DNA of 59,871 bases, from assembly GCA_002328485.1 (NCBI GenBank), contig DCUF01000026.1:1-59871 (forward strand), read 5' to 3'. Both the position numbers and the translations under genes were made by a program. Below the pieces are notes generated by a model. That model did not search any database, had not been told where the DNA came from, and saw only the letters and a program-made list of their open reading frames with translations. Source of the stretch: Deltaproteobacteria bacterium UBA2221. GTDB taxonomy: Bacteria > Desulfobacterota > Syntrophorhabdia > Syntrophorhabdales > WCHB1-27. Shown piece by piece: positions 58,808-59,871 of the stretch (position 1 is its first letter; every line of letters starts with the position of its first letter).

Positions 58808-59871
58808 TCATCGAATCTTCTGTCTATTTTTGTCCTGAGCTGCCAACTCCTGAACCCCACCGGCACCGAATTTCTTGACCTTAATCCCTCCGGGTATCCT
58901 GGGAAATTCCGAGACTATCGATAGTTCGTCAGGAAGTTTGTGCTTGGCCACTTTATCCTTCATAAAATCCCGCACCTCGGCAAGGGTGATCTTTGCATCG
59001 CCCCTTGGAATGATGACGGCGCAAATACTTTCCCCCAGTACCGGATTGGGCGTTCCCACAACGCAGGCCTGTTCCACCTTGGGGTGCTGGAGGATCAGGG
59101 ATTCGATCTCTACGGGGTAGATCTTCAACCCCCCTCGATTGATCAGGTCCTTGCTTCTCCCGTACATCATGATGAATCCTTTGCGGTCCATGGACACCAA
59201 ATCACCCGTATGCAGCCATCCGTCTTTTTCGAGTTGTTTGTCCGTCTCCTCAGGGTTGTGCCAATAGCCTTTCAAAACATTCGGCCCCCTGACCATCATC
59301 TCACCCACCTCGCCGGTGGGGACCTCTTTACCCGTAGCCTGGTCGATTACCTTTATCTCGGAGCCGGGAACCGGCAATCCGACGCTCTTTTTGCGTATAT
59401 CGAGGGGCGTCCCGAAGGGGCACATGGTTCCTGCCCCCGGTCCCACCTCTGAATTCCCCCAGGAAGATGACAGGTAGACCCCCCGATCTTCACCCCACTG
59501 GATTACCTCTTCGGGACATATCTGGCCGGCGAGATAACCTGCCCTCAAGCTGGAAAGATCATATTCGTCGAGGTTTGGATGGTTCATCTCCATGATGTAG
59601 TGGGCGGGCGCCCCATGCTGGAGTGTGGCCTTTCCTGCCTCGATGGCCTTAAAGGCCTCTTCTGGAGCGAAGGCCTCGAGGAGGATCACCGATGCCTGGA
59701 TCAGAATTGGCTGAATAAGTGTCGTGCCGCACCCGTAGGAGTGGGTCAAAGGGAGTATGCCCAAAAATATGTCGTCCGCGGTTGCCTCAACGCCCCGAAC
59801 ATGGGAATATCCACCCCGCACGACCTGGTGCTGCGTGACCATCGATCCTTTCGGAATACCCGTCGTTCCCG
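58808..59871 (-). CDS. AMP-forming acyl/aryl-CoA ligase (5' end outside the window)
   Basis: The C-terminal two thirds of an adenylating acyl-CoA ligase that converts a carboxylate, ATP and CoA to the acyl-CoA. The P-loop GTTGIPKG is at the window edge (about 59869-59848), confirming that the gene continues outside. Other motifs are SSSWGNSEVG (A5), GWLHTGDLVSMD (A7), and GRSKDLINRGGLKIYPVEIE (A8). The A10 segment has IPGGIKVKKFG, with a Lys in a region where GK is usual. The substrate may be a hydroxybenzoate, benzoate or alicyclic acid, as suggested by its neighbours. It is about 220 bp upstream of the alpha-like gene on the same strand. Confidence 0.9.
   Translation of the reverse strand, partial: GTTGIPKGSMVTQHQVVRGGYSHVRGVEATADDIFLGILPLTHSYGCGTTLIQPILIQASVILLEAFAPEEAFKAIEAGKATLQHGAPAHYIMEMNHPNLDEYDLSSLRAGYLAGQICPEEVIQWGEDRGVYLSSSWGNSEVGPGAGTMCPFGTPLDIRKKSVGLPVPGSEIKVIDQATGKEVPTGEVGEMMVRGPNVLKGYWHNPEETDKQLEKDGWLHTGDLVSMDRKGFIMMYGRSKDLINRGGLKIYPVEIESLILQHPKVEQACVVGTPNPVLGESICAVIIPRGDAKITLAEVRDFMKDKVAKHKLPDELSIVSEFPRIPGGIKVKKFGAGGVQELAAQDKNRQKIR

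Noticed and set aside
1..59871. CRISPR array, integrated phage, toxin-antitoxin or restriction system
   Set aside because: No regularly spaced repeats, phage structural genes, or paired toxin/antitoxin-like genes were seen on either strand.

Overview
The window looks like a chromosomal segment of an anaerobic, aromatic-degrading Desulfobacterota/'Deltaproteobacteria' bacterium, plausibly a syntroph of the Syntrophorhabdus type. This is inferred from gene content: an ADP-forming acyl-CoA synthetase, phenylphosphate-synthase-like and benzoyl-CoA-reductase-like enzymes, a flavodoxin-ferredoxin fusion, type III glutamine synthetase, ThyX, and many PAS/CHASE sensor kinases. No rRNA, CRISPR array, phage or plasmid gene is visible. 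One tRNA (Thr, anticodon CGT) is present.

Layout. 1-1.9 kb: an IS256-family element with imperfect terminal inverted repeats, beside an N-terminally truncated GGDEF remnant. 1.9-10 kb: a membrane histidine kinase, alanine aminotransferase AlaA, and an ADP-forming acyl-CoA synthetase preceded by a leader with mutually exclusive hairpins, then a PfkB-family kinase and a small membrane protein on the minus strand. 10.8-13.9 kb: rpoH, an unknown gene, a radical SAM gene and uppP in a tight plus-strand series. 14-17.8 kb: a minus-strand series of ABC ATPase, permease, CvpA-like protein, methyltransferase and ThyX. 18-24.7 kb: a long-form purL convergent on a purN-like gene, plus small zinc-ribbon and lysine-rich proteins. 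24.7-29.6 kb: a DUF748 envelope protein, a DUF6125-like protein and small hypotheticals.

29.8-47 kb is signal-transduction rich and partly decayed. It holds a receiver-domain remnant with an in-frame stop, other broken small ORFs, the tRNA, two PAS kinases, the flavodoxin-ferredoxin protein, an isochorismatase-fold hydrolase, a DEAD-box helicase, a potassium-channel remnant, a pentapeptide-repeat protein, a CHASE4 kinase/NarL regulator pair whose kinase is frameshifted at an A6 run, and a large hybrid kinase whose ATP-binding domain looks degenerate. 47-49.2 kb: type III glutamine synthetase.

49.7-59.9 kb is the most notable region. A LysR regulator diverges from a stand-alone PEP-utiliser swivel domain that lacks the expected catalytic His. 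Opposing it is a minus-strand catabolic cluster: acyl-CoA ligase (cut by the window edge), phenylphosphate-synthase-like alpha and beta subunits, and, behind its own strong sigma70-type promoter with an overlapping palindrome, two HgdB/BcrB/BcrC-family subunits and two different ATP-dependent activators. Two activators match the architecture of class I benzoyl-CoA reductases rather than 2-hydroxyacyl-CoA dehydratases. The large subunit does not carry motifs I would expect of canonical BcrB/BzdO. My hypothesis is ATP-dependent activation (phosphorylation and CoA-thioesterification) and radical reduction of a hydroxylated aromatic substrate. The substrate is not determinable from sequence alone.
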